From Casuarina equisetifolia (Eukaryota > Streptophyta > Magnoliopsida > Fagales > Casuarinaceae), in NCBI GenBank assembly GCA_028551475.1, contig CM052359.1, positions 24,801,583 through 24,865,582 of the forward strand: a DNA stretch of 64,000 nucleotides, written 5' to 3'. Under the pieces are notes generated by a model, which saw only the letters and a program-made list of their open reading frames with translations, did not search any database and was not told the DNA's origin. The translations under genes were made by a program, and so were the position numbers. Below are positions 10,031-22,393 of this stretch, piece after piece. Each line of letters begins with the position of its first letter. The first letter of the stretch is position 1.

Positions 10031-10649
10031 CACAATCACAAAAGATGGAACGAAGATCAGTGTGAAAATAGCTACGAGAAACAAAAAAGAGAGAAAACTT
10101 AAAGACTGAAGCTTGCGTCTGTGTCTTCCCAAATTTCCCGTATTTATGATTACACTTAAACTCAATTTCATATCGTTTGTGGATATTGCAAGAGTAAGGA
10201 TCAGGTGGAAGTATTTCCAATGACTTCACCGAAGGTAGAGTGATCTGAAGTTCTCGAATCTAAATAGGATGTTCTTTTAACAAACGTTGCAAACCAAGAG
10301 GATGAAACAAAAATTGGACATAAGTATCCAAAGATTATCTCCATACCCTTGCCCGTTTGCTCTTAAGAACGTGGAATGAATCACATTTCCAAATTCCTTT
10401 CCAGCTCCACGCAAAATGAGATTCCAAAATACCCCAATATAGCAGCGTAATAAAGCACAGCCACTTCGCCTTGGTCATCTGTGTTATAGTACGCAGTGGT
10501 TCTTTTTTACTTTGAAAGAACCACTGATCGTCTAGGGGGATAAAGATATCTGTGGTTAAAGAACAGTTTTTCATCAAACAATTGGGTTATAGATTTCATC
10601 GTCTTTTCAAATGGTGGCGGTACAAAATATGTATCTCTGACCAATCACC
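10031..10649. other. 3' flank of the METTL6-type gene
   Basis: No coding similarity. It probably holds the 3' UTR of the minus-strand gene that ends at 10650. Confidence 0.5.
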
Positions 10650-13600
10650 TCAGTTGGGCTTCTGAAACTTCCCATGAACCCATACCCTCCGCATGCTCTT
10701 CTGATTACGGCGATTCACAGATTTGACACAACAATATTCAAGCTCAAGCTGCAAGATGAACAAGAAGGTTCAAAAGCAGTAGTCAAAAGCAAAAAGGGTT
10801 TCTTGAGTTTGAATCTCCAAATAGTGGCAATAATTTGGAGATTGAAACACCAAATGGAGCGATGAACGCAAAATCAGGCGTATACCTCAATGAAGCCTGC
10901 ACTTGCAAATATATCTCTCACTGTATCTAAACAGAAGAAATAAGAACGGGTTCCATCCAACCGCATGTACTCCCTGAACCCCACCCTTTGGTCAGACTCG
11001 AAACGAAGCATAGTCATATCATAGAGACCTGAATTTTTCAGCTGAACCGGTGTCAGCAAGTGGAGAGGAAAAAGATACTTACACTAACTTGAATAAAGAA
11101 CATTAAATTCAAACAGCAACTCTCTCTCTCTTATTTTTTCCATTTTATTTTACTTTTTACCATAATCCCTGAATAAGAGAATGCCTCCTGGCTTTAAAAC
11201 AGAAAAGCACTCCTTGATGGATGTTGGCATCCTCTGGAACGGCACGGCTGATAGAGTAAATATCTGGCATATCACACAATAAAAAGAGCAACTCAAATAT
11301 TAACCACTACTTTTTCATCAAAAACAAAGAAAAAAGGTTAGAACATGCACCACGCATAAGTTCAAGGCGATAAGGGAAAAAGTTTCAAGCAGGACAGAAA
11401 ACTCTTTAAGGAAAAAAGCAAGTACTAACATGGAACCAAGGGTAACGAGCTGGTTCTACGTAAACTTTGAGACTAAAGATGATTGTCTAGATATCACAAA
11501 GTTAACTCCTGACAAGTCTATTGACACATGAAACCCAAGAACCAAAAATAAGCAACATGTTAATGAATAATAATTAAAATAGAAGAATTGAAACATCGTG
11601 ACTAATTTCTTGAAACTGGAAAATGACTGCACATAAAATAATGTTCGAAACCATGCCCATGATTTCATGACAAGTAAGGAGCCTCAATCAAGCCAACAAT
11701 TACACAGTTGATAGTGGAAGCCATATCTAGCATCAGGAAGCAGAAGTTCAGAAAACTTTCCACAATTTTTCACTGCGACATGAAATTTCACAAGTGACGA
11801 CTGCCTCTACACCTTATGTAAAAAGGAATATGATGACAAGTGGTAACAAATGACCACAAAGCTTGCTATTCTCTCCCCATAGCTAATAAGTTTTTCACAA
11901 TTTCGTAAGAGTTTATTCCTTTTGTCTTTCATTTGTAAGTTACATGTCTACCCAAATAGGTCTTGGACCATTATTACACCATCCAACCTATTAAAGGAGG
12001 AGGCACCATTTGAGCTAATAACTCGTTAATACTTTGGCGATAAGATATTCCTACAAACACCTTAAGAACCATTGCCTTGAAGCAAGTGTGGTACCAGTAC
12101 AAAACTACAAGTATGTGTGCAAGTATAATTAAAATGTGAAGCTGAGACATGACTGCTGGTACTTTTATTTTATTTCATTATTATTTATTGGAAGGGGGAG
12201 GGGGGAGGGTAAGGGGGAACAGTACGGGTGGCATTGCTGATGTGAGCATAAATGGCACCACTGAGCAACAAATTAGTAAATGACAGCAAAATCAAACTTA
12301 AGAAATAAAATACCCTACCAAGTTTGAGATGTTACAATACTTCAAAATATGCCAATATTGGAGCCACAATAGTTCTAACTCGAAAGATGTGAACATTCTA
12401 TAAATTTCTCAGGAGAATATAGAGAAAACCCTGCACGACCAACAGATACGCACAATAGAATCCCCCACTCCTGCAACTGTTGAAATGCATAGAGGAATAT
12501 GGGACGATTTATACTATTTGATGCACTCACTGGAAAACAATGTCTCAGCTGGTTGCCAATGGTCCTAACGCCAAATCATATATTAGAATAGGAGTTCAAC
12601 TCCATGGCGGTGCATGAATTGTAGTCACAAATCAAGAAGACAATGTGTGATGAAATGAAATAAGAACTAAAGGGGAATCAAGAAACCAACGCAAAATCTC
12701 ATTCCATCCATTGCAATATTAAACATTAGAAGCAGCATTGGGAAAAAGCAATATACTTAGGCACCCTCTCTCTCTCTCTCTTCCTCTTTATACATAAGCT
12801 ACAGGACCCTAATTGTCTTTCTTCATTCCCATGGTAAAAAAAGGCTCCATAGATGTGCGCACTTAAGATAATTTAGGGAATAGAACTGCATACCAAGGTA
12901 ACAAAGTCTACACCACCAATGCAGCAGCTACTTTCTTTCAGTGAAGAGGAATCATTAATACACTTTCCACTGTTTTCTTCTACATCTGGGATGGCAAATA
13001 GAAATCTTGAGTCGATATTGCATATGAGTGCAACAATAGCACACAGCAAGAGAACACATGAAAGTCGAAACCTGACAAGTAACTTTGCTGCTTTAGCAGA
13101 GAGCCTTCTCGGCAAGCATGGCAAGCGAGCCACTTTGGAAAACCAGCCATAGAAAAATCACAATAGAATGGATGGAAACGATGTCTAACAGAAACTGGAG
13201 CAGCAGCATTTACAATCTCTCCAGCCCTCTCCAGAGTCTCACTGCTACAGTCGCACGCATAAACAATGATGTGTTCATTGCCACTACAAAGGAAATTGTA
13301 AACTATGAGGAATTGAGTAGAAGACTAGCTGCATGATCTGAAGCATATGATTCAGAACCAGAACCTGATAAATTTATGAGATTAATTTTCAACTTCCCAA
13401 TAAAAGAGTTCAAATTCATTATTTGGTGTGTCTAATTTGCACCCATTGCTTACCTATTTAAATAAAACTAGCAAGTTTGTCAAAAACTCGGAGCAAAGTG
13501 GAGATAAAGAATTCTATCAAGAGACATAAAAACATTTCCAGAAATTGATGCATTTACAATTATAACTTACACCCAGTTTCCAGAATATGTTCTATAGTCC

Positions 13601-16600
13601 TTCCGAATTATCATGACAAAATTTAGAATGTCCATGCACTTGTGATGCAAGATACATTTTACAGTGAACAACTAGAAGGCATTTCTTGTAAACTTAAACC
13701 TGCTTTCACAATGATCTAGAATATAATTATCCAAATAGACATAACAACCTTAAGTAACTGAATTACCTTATTTTACTCTAAACACTGTAACTGAGATACA
13801 AACTAGGCAGAAATTTTTTTAGGTTTAGAATAGGGTATGTCAGAAAAATGCTTGCTTTCCATTTATACATTAATAAGCTTTTAAATGCTAAAATTATATC
13901 TCTTCGAAACAGCACTCTTGCTACATGGAATGGGAGATTGTTGAGAAGCAAAAGAATCTAAAGAGAGGATCTGTGGCGTGAAAATTCCAAGATTATAACA
14001 TTTTTCGCTATGCCATTATACATCATTCTGTCCACTAAATTATATGTTGTGTTGCATGCATGTTTCCTGACAATCTTCAAAAATGTGTAATTGAAATAAG
14101 GAAAATGGGCACATGGTGCACCTTTCCACCTTTCCCCAAATCTACGTCAGATTTTGAATTGCTACTTATTTATGTACCTGGATGCCTATTGTCAGATATT
14201 AAATATTGTGGGAAAACAAATGGTTGCAGTTCCTCCCTCTCCAGGAATTGCAGGTATTGTCAAAATGCATCTCAGTCTGCTATCAAAATTTTGACAAGAT
14301 CATGAAGAATAGTAATTCCCAAGTAGCTTTACAACAGGGATGCAAATCATCTAACAAAGGAAGCCAAATTAGAAAATTAGATAGGAAGTCAAATGAGAAT
14401 TCTTTTGCTTCTTGTTAGCAAATTGAAAAAAAAAATACTTAAATAGGAAATTGAGTACTACCAAGACATCCACAGAAAGACAAGCTACGCTTTGAAATTC
14501 AAACTTAAGAGGGTTTGTATATGGCCATCCTGATAATTCTGCTTGATCAGAGACAGTTACCGAGCCTATTTTCACTTATCTTACTTTTATTTTATCCCAA
14601 AGAAACATCTAAAGTAGTGACTATAAACAAATTTCCATTCAATATCAAAGCAAAAGCTTGAACAGCAAAATGCCTTACCATATTCAGTGCTTATTTTTGA
14701 ATCCAAGAATTTTTCATGTTCTTTTATGGTAAAAACTTTTATGCTATGAAGATTTTCATCCTCCAGTATAGTGAACAAAAATCAATATTTCCTGCGTTAT
14801 TCACACTTTACAACCACATCTATCAACATAGCTAAAACATCTAAGCAAGCAGGGCAAGCTAGTAGAAGTACAACAAGACAGATAAGTATCACTCAAAATT
14901 TGATCTTGCTGAGCTAATCCATAGTAATTAAATTAAATTACAGCAGCAGCTTATCTACTTTATTACTTCATTCTGCTATCCTACACTTCAAAACAAATGA
15001 ACCACATAAAAAGTAGGGCATTAGTAACTAAGATCACGCAGTGCTCTCTCAATTATAAACAAAATCATAAGCTACCATCACTAAGGGAACAACCTTCTTA
15101 AAACATTTTCCACCTTCTGCTTTTGTCGTTAAGTTCCACCGCAGTTTTATCCCTAGGTTCAGACTTCTTCTAAACCTGAAATTCTATGAAGGGTAGTGGG
15201 AACAGAATCTTGGGTTCATTTCAATAAATTTATCATAGGAGCTACTATAATGAAACTCTACTCCAGGTTAACTAACTGACTAGATTAGGAAGTTTTCTAT
15301 CTTTATCCAGGATTAGAAAAAAACATGACCTACGTAGTAAATACAATTTGAGGTCATCTTTGAGGTTACCGTAGAATTGGGAGAGCAGTACTGCCATTGC
15401 CACATCCCACCTCCAAAACCTTAGAACATTCTCCACAGGAGACCAGTTCTGGGAACTCCTTTAGCAAGTACCGTCTCTCCTACATCCATAGTCAGAAAGT
15501 AAGACAAAAGATGACCGAACACAAATCTTAGATATATAGTCACAAAAAAGTCTTATATGACCAACTTAAAGAGGGCGAGACTTAAACTGACAAAAAGAGT
15601 ATAGTACAAAAAGATCCATAATCTACATAAGATTAAACACACTTGAATTAAGTTTTTATATCATCAGACTATAATTTCATATGGTAAAAAGAAGAAAAAC
15701 CTCATATCATGGTTATCTGATAATCTATGGATCACTCAATTAGATAAAGATGGTTCAACGGGACCTATTTGCATGGAAGACCTACCCTTTTAAACCCTAA
15801 CGTTACTATGTAAGCCAAAATACATGCTTTGGATAGAAATATTAAGAACTTTTGTCTCCTTATGTTAACGTTACAATGAGGATATCTCAACTCCAAGAAA
15901 GTCTTGGGACTTGTCTGATTTAATTCTAAAATTTTAGCTTCATCAAAGATCAAAAATCTCCATGCTGGATATTCTGTCTGCATTATGTGTTAAAGAACTT
16001 TGTCAGACCTTTCTTAATAGTATTATTTCATCATGTTCATACTTTGGTCACCCAAGACCACAAAAGACATTGCTCTCTCAGACATTAGACAACATAAGCC
16101 ACCCAAGGATGAACGAGCAATAAACACAAGAAGATAACAAACCACTATGCTATATTTTTTCTTTTTCTTTCCAGAAGGTAAAAAATTTGTTACCAATGCA
16201 CGAGGGGACACTACCCTAGTACACATTGAATCATAAGAAAAACCCTACAAGTGAAGACCTAAAATTTCACACTTAGAAAAAGTAAACAATGATTGAAGTT
16301 TCTTATTTACATGAAACAACACATGTGAAGGTCATCTTACTTAAGACTCTAGTTTGAAGTCACTCTGAACGGAAGTTATTGATAAAGAGCGGAAGGTATG
16401 ATTTGTGAGTCGGAGGGGACGGCAGTTTAATGGTGGAAAACTATACAGAAGTCACATGCAAGGTAAAGAAAGCCAAACATTTTGCAGTAGGAAATTGGTG
16501 GAGCCAAAGTTAGGGGCACTTGTTCTTCCGGCTTATTACCGAATCGACTTGCGCCCGTGTTCGGTAACACCTATTTAGAAGTAGGATTTAACAAGACCAA

Positions 16601-17038
16601 CGAGTAACTTCGGCAAGAACAACATTAATGTAATTCTTCGTGACAAGATAATCGTAATGATTTCTGTATTGGTTAATCATCCGCCTGTTACTCAATCATG
16701 CGTATTCGTATTCGCAGTTACATTTGAGAAACAAATCTCCATTCTCATCTGTGTGGTTGAATTGTTTTCTTCTTTTCGGTTTTCTTCTCCCCATCCAAAC
16801 GAAATCAACTAAGCACCATGTATTAAAAAGAGAAGATTGTAACCTTGAAGAATTTCCCGGAGGAGTGGCGGATGTGAAATCGCTTCCATGCCGCTGAATC
16901 TTCCTCTGGAGCTACTTGCAAAGAGCTTGTTGAAGGTTGGAAGGGGAGCATGTGGAAGCGAAACGACAGATCGCTTTCAACCTCTGCTTTCAATTCCTCC
17001 CACTCGAAGTCCTTGGAGTGGTACTCCGCTGCTTCCAT
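10650..17038 (-). CDS. METTL6: tRNA N3-methylcytidine methyltransferase, METTL6/TRM141-like
   Basis: Seven exons on the minus strand splice to 954 nt, 317 aa: 17038-16844, 15479-15370, 13283-13072, 12985-12894, 11263-11161, 11028-10886 and 10748-10650, all GT-AG with phase matching at every junction. Family: SAM-dependent enzymes that methylate C32 of serine-type tRNAs. Seen: an N-terminal WKRFHIRHSSGKFFKERRYL block matching the W--FY--H---FFK-R-WL signature, the SAM-binding motif VLEVGCGNG at residues 86-94, IIVYACDCSSE, then VDFVTLIFTLSAVP, VLKPGGILLFRDYG, YMRLDGTRSYFF and the C-terminal RRVWVHGKFQKP. The length fits METTL6-type proteins. An in-frame ATG at 17071 would add 11 residues; 17038 fits the family better. 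Introns 1, 2 and 4 exceed 1.3 kb. It faces MYCBP across a short shared upstream region. Confidence 0.93.
12194..12217 (+). other. G-quadruplex-like motif in METTL6 intron 4
   Basis: Four G runs of 5, 6, 3 and 5 are separated by loops A, A and TAA on the plus strand, which is the non-transcribed orientation of the host intron, so the transcript would be C-rich here. Confidence 0.8.
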
Positions 17039-17464
17039 TTTCGAATTCCCAAGTTCTTCTAATTTAATCAATGCATAGGTGTGGTGAAGAACGTGGTTAA
17101 TAAGTTTTATATTATTAAAAAAAATTATTAAAAGTTTTACTTATAAAATAATAATTTTTAATTAACTTTTTAATTAAATAATAATAAAGAAATTGGACTT
17201 TTACTCATCTTTTCAGGTGAAGTGTATTTTCCCTTTCCTTCCTAAGAATCAACGGAAAACTCTCCTGCACCTACTCGTTCTCCTTCTTCACTCTTCTTTT
17301 CTTCCACTTCTCCTCTCTACCAATTGCGTAGTGAAACGAAGTGGTTCGTGTTCGTCTGGTAGGTCCGCTTTACCTTGCGAAGTAGAAGGGTAAACTTTGA
17401 ATTCCAAATACGAAAATTTGGCACCGAAAAAGAGGTATTCCGGTCAGTGGTTGCGAAGAAGATC
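17039..17464. promoter_or_regulatory. Shared upstream region of METTL6 (-) and MYCBP (+)
   Basis: Only 426 bp separate the two start codons. The part next to METTL6 (17095-17190) is very AT-rich and the part next to MYCBP (17215-17330) is CT-rich, like a plant 5' UTR. This space must hold both leaders and core promoters. A bidirectional promoter is inferred from spacing. Confidence 0.6.
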
Positions 17465-20400
17465 ATGATGCGATACAAGGAGGTACGGATGTGAATGCAT
17501 ATAACTGCATTTGCAATTTTATCCCAAGATTCACATTGTTTATGTTTGTGTAGGAAAAAGAAGCGAAAAAGGAAGCATTTAGGAAATACTTGGAGTCAAG
17601 TGGGGTTCTTGATGCTCTCACCAAAGGTCTCTCCATTGTCTCTCCCAGAATTACTTCATCTGAACTTTTGGTTGAGTTATGTGTTTTTTTTGTTCGCTAA
17701 TTCTTGAGTACACAGAATTGATCTGTTTTTTCTTTTCTCAGTTCTGGTTGCATTGTATGAACAGAACGACAAGCCTTCTTCTGCCCTTGAGTAAGTTCAT
17801 TCGCTCTATTTTTCTGAAGCAAATGCGTTCATTGATACCTGTTGATCTGATTTCAAATATACACGCGGCACTCTGTATCTGGGCACGAAGTGCTATATGT
17901 CCAGTTATTGTTCTATTACTCCTTGGGTTCACTGGTATGCCCAGTCGCAGAGGCAGAAAAGAAAATGGGTGTAAGTGATTCGCTTGAACGAAGTGGGAAA
18001 GAGCGCATCAGTGTGAGAACTTCTTTGGATTTTTTGAAGAATTATTCCATTTTCAAAACGGATGTCATCACTATTTCAAAGTATGGCTGGAATCAGCTAA
18101 TAAGCATGGTAAAAATCACCAGATCTCGTTTTAACAAGCAATCTACTGATAAGATCATATGCTCCATGAAAGTTGGTATTTTAATGAAATTCTATTTTAT
18201 TCTTTCTAGTGATGTTTCAATTTGCCATTTCTGCAGAAGAAACTTTTAGATTTGGGGTAAGACATAGCATTTCTAGTTGCATAGTAAATGCTTGATCCAT
18301 CCCGTAAGCAAAGAACAACATGATGTTTGATAGAAATCATCAAGAGTTAGTCAACCTTTGAGACCCCTCATCCTTACATTGCAAATATAAGGCTATTGTA
18401 ATTGTTTCATTTACAAGCTAGTCTTTTGGAGTGTTTGTCGTTCTAACTGATTGATTTCCTCTGGAATAATAAACTTGCTAAAAAAGAATTGAGTAATTGA
18501 GAAGATTTGAAACTGAGATCCATTTTCTAGTGATTTATATGCAATGAAAAGTGAATTTTCACAACTATAAGTAACAATGCACCTGAAATGCTTCCTTTGT
18601 TCTCAAAGATCAACCTTTTTCATTGCCAAAGAGAGAGATTGTCAATTCAAGATCCACTGGTCAACAGTCACTTACCAATAAAATGGAAAAAAAGGCTCTG
18701 TTAATGACTGCTCCTAGGTCATTGTTTAAGAAGCATTAAATGTATTTTTTTAGCATTTAATCTACCCTTTTACATAGTAAGTGAGAATTTTTTTAAAACT
18801 ATGAAGGGAGAAGCTCCAAATTTTCCTTTAAAGGGAGTGGGCAACCTGTGATATATATATATATATATTCTTAAACAATGCTTTTAGTGGGGTCATTACC
18901 TAGATTCATAATAAAAGGTTAACTTTTTTCAATAATATCATAATAAGTTACTTATGATAATGAAAAGCGAAGACTAGCTTCCTAGTGAAAGAGAGACATT
19001 TGACATTGCTTCATGTGACTGTACATGCTTATAAATTTTAGGATATGATGTCTTCCATTATTCATTTGGCAGATTCATCCAGCAAAAACTAGGTGGCCCT
19101 TCCATGTCAGATTATGAAAAGCTACAATCTGAAATGTCAAATATGCAAATAAAATATGAGGAGCTTTTAGTGGAACACCAGGAAACCTGCAAAGAGGTGA
19201 GGTTATGATTTTAAATATGCTAGTGTTTTGTAGTGTGTACAGTCACTACCTAATACTATTGGATGACTTCCTCATTTATAGAGCCTAAATGTGCAACTGA
19301 CAATAGGTGACTTTACAATAGGAAAAAAACTAAGATGTGTTGCAGATGAATAGAGCAGTCATGAATATGTTGATCAGAACTTTTTTAATGTACGAATTAT
19401 CGATCAGAATGATTATTTTATGGTGGCCCCGACATCAGATGTGCTATTCATCAAATTGAATTGCGAAATAATATAGCATCAGAAATAAAATTTTGAGGTA
19501 TAAATTTTAGTGCAAATATGGATCACTTTGTAGATGTGATAAGAGTTTTAATAAAGCAAATTTTCTTTTAGCAGTAAGCCATCAGACAAAAACCAGTAAT
19601 TCATCAAGGATTCCAAGGAGGCACTTCCAAAGTTCATAGACTTCTGATGCAACACTGCTAGCACATGAAGCATCATCAATTGATATGATCTGTGGGACTA
19701 TTTAGTCCTTGTTGTATCTGTGGACATATACGTTGAATGGTATGAACAGGTCAAATGGCAAATTTAGTGAAAATGGAAAATTTACTGAAAGGTAAACATG
19801 GCGTGGAAGGAACTTATCCTCTTTATTGATCTCTTTGGGAAAGTTGCTATACTGAAATAAACTGATTTAACATTGAAAACACTCATGTCAGGAGACATTT
19901 GGATTACAAGTCCTGTGCTTGTCTAGTTTTCTGTTGATTTAGGCGGTTCCATCACCTCTATTTCAAATTTAACAGAGTGCCTAAACTCTTCGGAAGAAAC
20001 TGTCCTCAGTAATCATTCCTTATGTGCCAAATTTACCCATCAAACGAGATGATGGGAAAAATACCCAAGCAAACATGTTTGAAATAGTAACCTCTATAAA
20101 AATCCTTCTCTAATGTTTGTTAATGTGCTTGTTGTGTGGAAGTAAAGTGTCAATGTCCCACCACTAGTTGTCTGGCAAGCATCATTAGATATGTAAAGCC
20201 ACATTTCTGGAATTCAATTAATCCTCTAGAATTATACACATTAGAGTTGTGTGATATGTCACATGCACCGAATGAGTTTCTTGTTTGTTAGTTTTGTTCC
20301 ATCTGCTACTATCCTTGCTTTTAGTATTTAGGCATTCGGAACAGAAGTACGTTTAAGTAATATACAGAGAAGAAATGACCAGAGATCTCCAGCAAACACC

Positions 20401-21190
20401 ATATAGTTACAGAAGACTTTTTTCTTTCCTTGGGAAAAATTCGATCAAGCATTAAGGGCTTTTACAAACTTTAGCAAGACAAGTTACTTTTTAGTTTGAC
20501 CCATGGAATCGATCGAGTGGTTGTGCCATGGCTTACTTGACCTGAATTTGACCCAGACACTTATGTAGAAGTTGAAAGACAGATGCTTTTGTTGAAGCAG
20601 TTACCTAATGGATGGCTGAAATGGGTTGTGAAATCTATGGCTAGGTAAGAGACTCCTGCTGGTTTAGCTTTGAAGAAGACCACCCAAGCTAGAACACCGA
20701 TGTTTCTTTTGGTTCCCAATTTTGATGTGTCATGATTTAGTTGTGTAACTTACTCAGTTCACTCTGCACTTTCTTCTCTGAATTCATCCTATGAATTAGC
20801 TTCTCTTTAGATGCATCACTGTTCACCTAAATGATATGAAATATCAAATTATTGCTAGATATACAACCACATGCTATGAAATAATTGGTTGGTTTGTTTT
20901 ATATACTTTCTCTTACATTGATCTGCTTGGATGGTTGAATGAAATTTCCTGACGGAAAACCAAAGATGTCCATTTAATTGTTAATTTCTGCTGTAATTGG
21001 TGAATGACACTAATTATATCTATCCTTCTGATGTCCAAAAATTGTCAAAAAGATGCTACATAAACGTAATATCCAAGTCACTGACTTCCAAATTCTGTTG
21101 TAGTTGGAGGAACTTAAGAATTCACATGGCATGACTATGGCATCTACAAAGGAGACTGTTGATGAGGAGGCTCACAAAGATGGGTTGTGA
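17465..21190 (+). CDS. MYCBP: c-Myc-binding protein (MYCBP/AMY-1) homologue
   Basis: Five exons, 17465-17482, 17554-17626, 17742-17790, 19073-19196 and 21104-21190, splice with GT-AG sites and matching phases into 351 nt, 116 aa. The product matches animal MYCBP (about 103 aa) along its length: FRKYLESSGVLDALTKVLVA, then LYEQNDKPSSALEFIQQKLG and a C-terminal helix with coiled-coil character (LQSEMSNMQIKYEELLVEHQ). In animals the protein binds Myc and AKAP-type partners and is linked to cilia; plants lack c-Myc, so its role here is unknown and is probably that of a small helical adaptor. Two adjacent ATGs (17465 and 17468) differ by one Met. The last exon adds a short acidic tail. Introns 3 and 4 are 1.3 and 1.9 kb. 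Confidence 0.93.
18851..18868. repeat. (AT)9 microsatellite in MYCBP intron 3
   Basis: Nine uninterrupted AT units. Confidence 0.95.
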
Positions 21191-21645
21191 AGGAGCAGCG
21201 GAAGAAGTTTTACATCGTCATGCTGAATTGATCGAGTGAGAAACTTTTGTTTTCCAGTGTTGTATCCGTGGCACAGACCCGAACTTTTCTCTCTGTTTTT
21301 CCGCTTCGGCTCTTTTCTCTCTCGAAGAGACCCTGGCGTTTCGCATTTGGCTTATCTCATAATTACTATTTCTGTCGTAGCATTGGAGGCAATGACATAA
21401 ATGCACTAGCATGAAGTTTCTTTTTCTTAGATTTCATCAGGGACCCATTTTGCGCAATCTGGAAAAAGATGGAAGTAATTTAAACTCCATGGCAAAACTT
21501 TGATCTCAGCTTCCTTTAACAGCCAACTAAAGCATTGCCCAGATCCAAATTACAGACCCCAAATTGAAGTTTTCAGTCAATCTAAGATCCCTCAGAACCT
21601 CCAAAAACTGTGTATTTTGTGCATTTTCGCGAGGGTCTTGTCATG
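21191..21645. other. Spacer between convergent genes MYCBP and L18a-like
   Basis: Both neighbouring genes end into this 455-bp interval, which must hold both 3' UTRs. No other feature was seen. Confidence 0.7.
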
Positions 21646-22393
21646 CTAACAGAAAACGGCAAGCAGGGATATGAAGACAATGACTGAACAAATTAATGCC
21701 TGCAACATTATTTCAACCAAGAAGAAAATCAGTAAAATGAGAAAATGAATCACTAGGTTTAAAAGAACTAATAGCATAAACATGATCTTGTACGCAGAAC
21801 TTACGGCAATTGCAGATGCGGCAAGGCCAGGTCGTTCCCTCGGATCTTTGAGATAATAATTTCGGAAATAAAGCACGGTGGCATAATACCAGAGTGGTGG
21901 AAATACAAATCCCATAAGAAATCTGAAATTTGTAGCACAACCTCAATTGCATTCAAACTCTGACTTTGCTCACGTTGCCCAACAAAAAAAGAACAAGAAA
22001 AGAAAGGGAAACTTACAAGAACCAACCAATGCCACAACCATAGCAAGGAAGAGGCTTATCATAATGTCCATCTGATTGTCCTACATTTGTAGGTTCTATC
22101 AAAGTACTATTGCTTGCTTCTTCAACGTTGGGTTGCACTTGCACCGTCATCTCCTTGTTCTTAAGATCCCCACCTAAGCACCACCATTAAAACAAATTAG
22201 AATCCAAGAATTATACAAGAACTTACATCCACCGAGTTTGGACGTTGTTGCAACCACTGCATGCTCAGCACAAAGAAATATGCTAGCCATAGAGTTTACA
22301 GTAACCTGGGTCCAAGAATGTACCTTCGGTGGTGTTTTTCTCATTAAGGTGAAGTTCCATGGACAACGGTTTCACTTCCATGTTCCCTGCCAT
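21646..22393 (-). CDS. 60S ribosomal protein L18a-like small membrane protein
   Basis: Four exons on the minus strand, 22393-22324, 22173-22017, 21922-21805 and 21699-21646, splice in phase to 399 nt, 132 aa. The C-terminal half has the plant L18a-like signature: CYGCGIGWFLFLMGFVFPPL, then a DPRERPGLAASAIAALIC block and a final hydrophobic segment ending in AVFC. Two membrane segments are likely, about residues 74-94 and 112-132, with the basic KDPRERP loop between them. The N-terminal half is polar and low in complexity. Despite the annotation name, plants' L18a-like proteins are not the ribosomal L18a; some members are reported as membrane proteins linked to stress and immunity, but the function of this one is unknown. 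The start was chosen as the ATG that keeps phase with exon 2. Confidence 0.9.
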
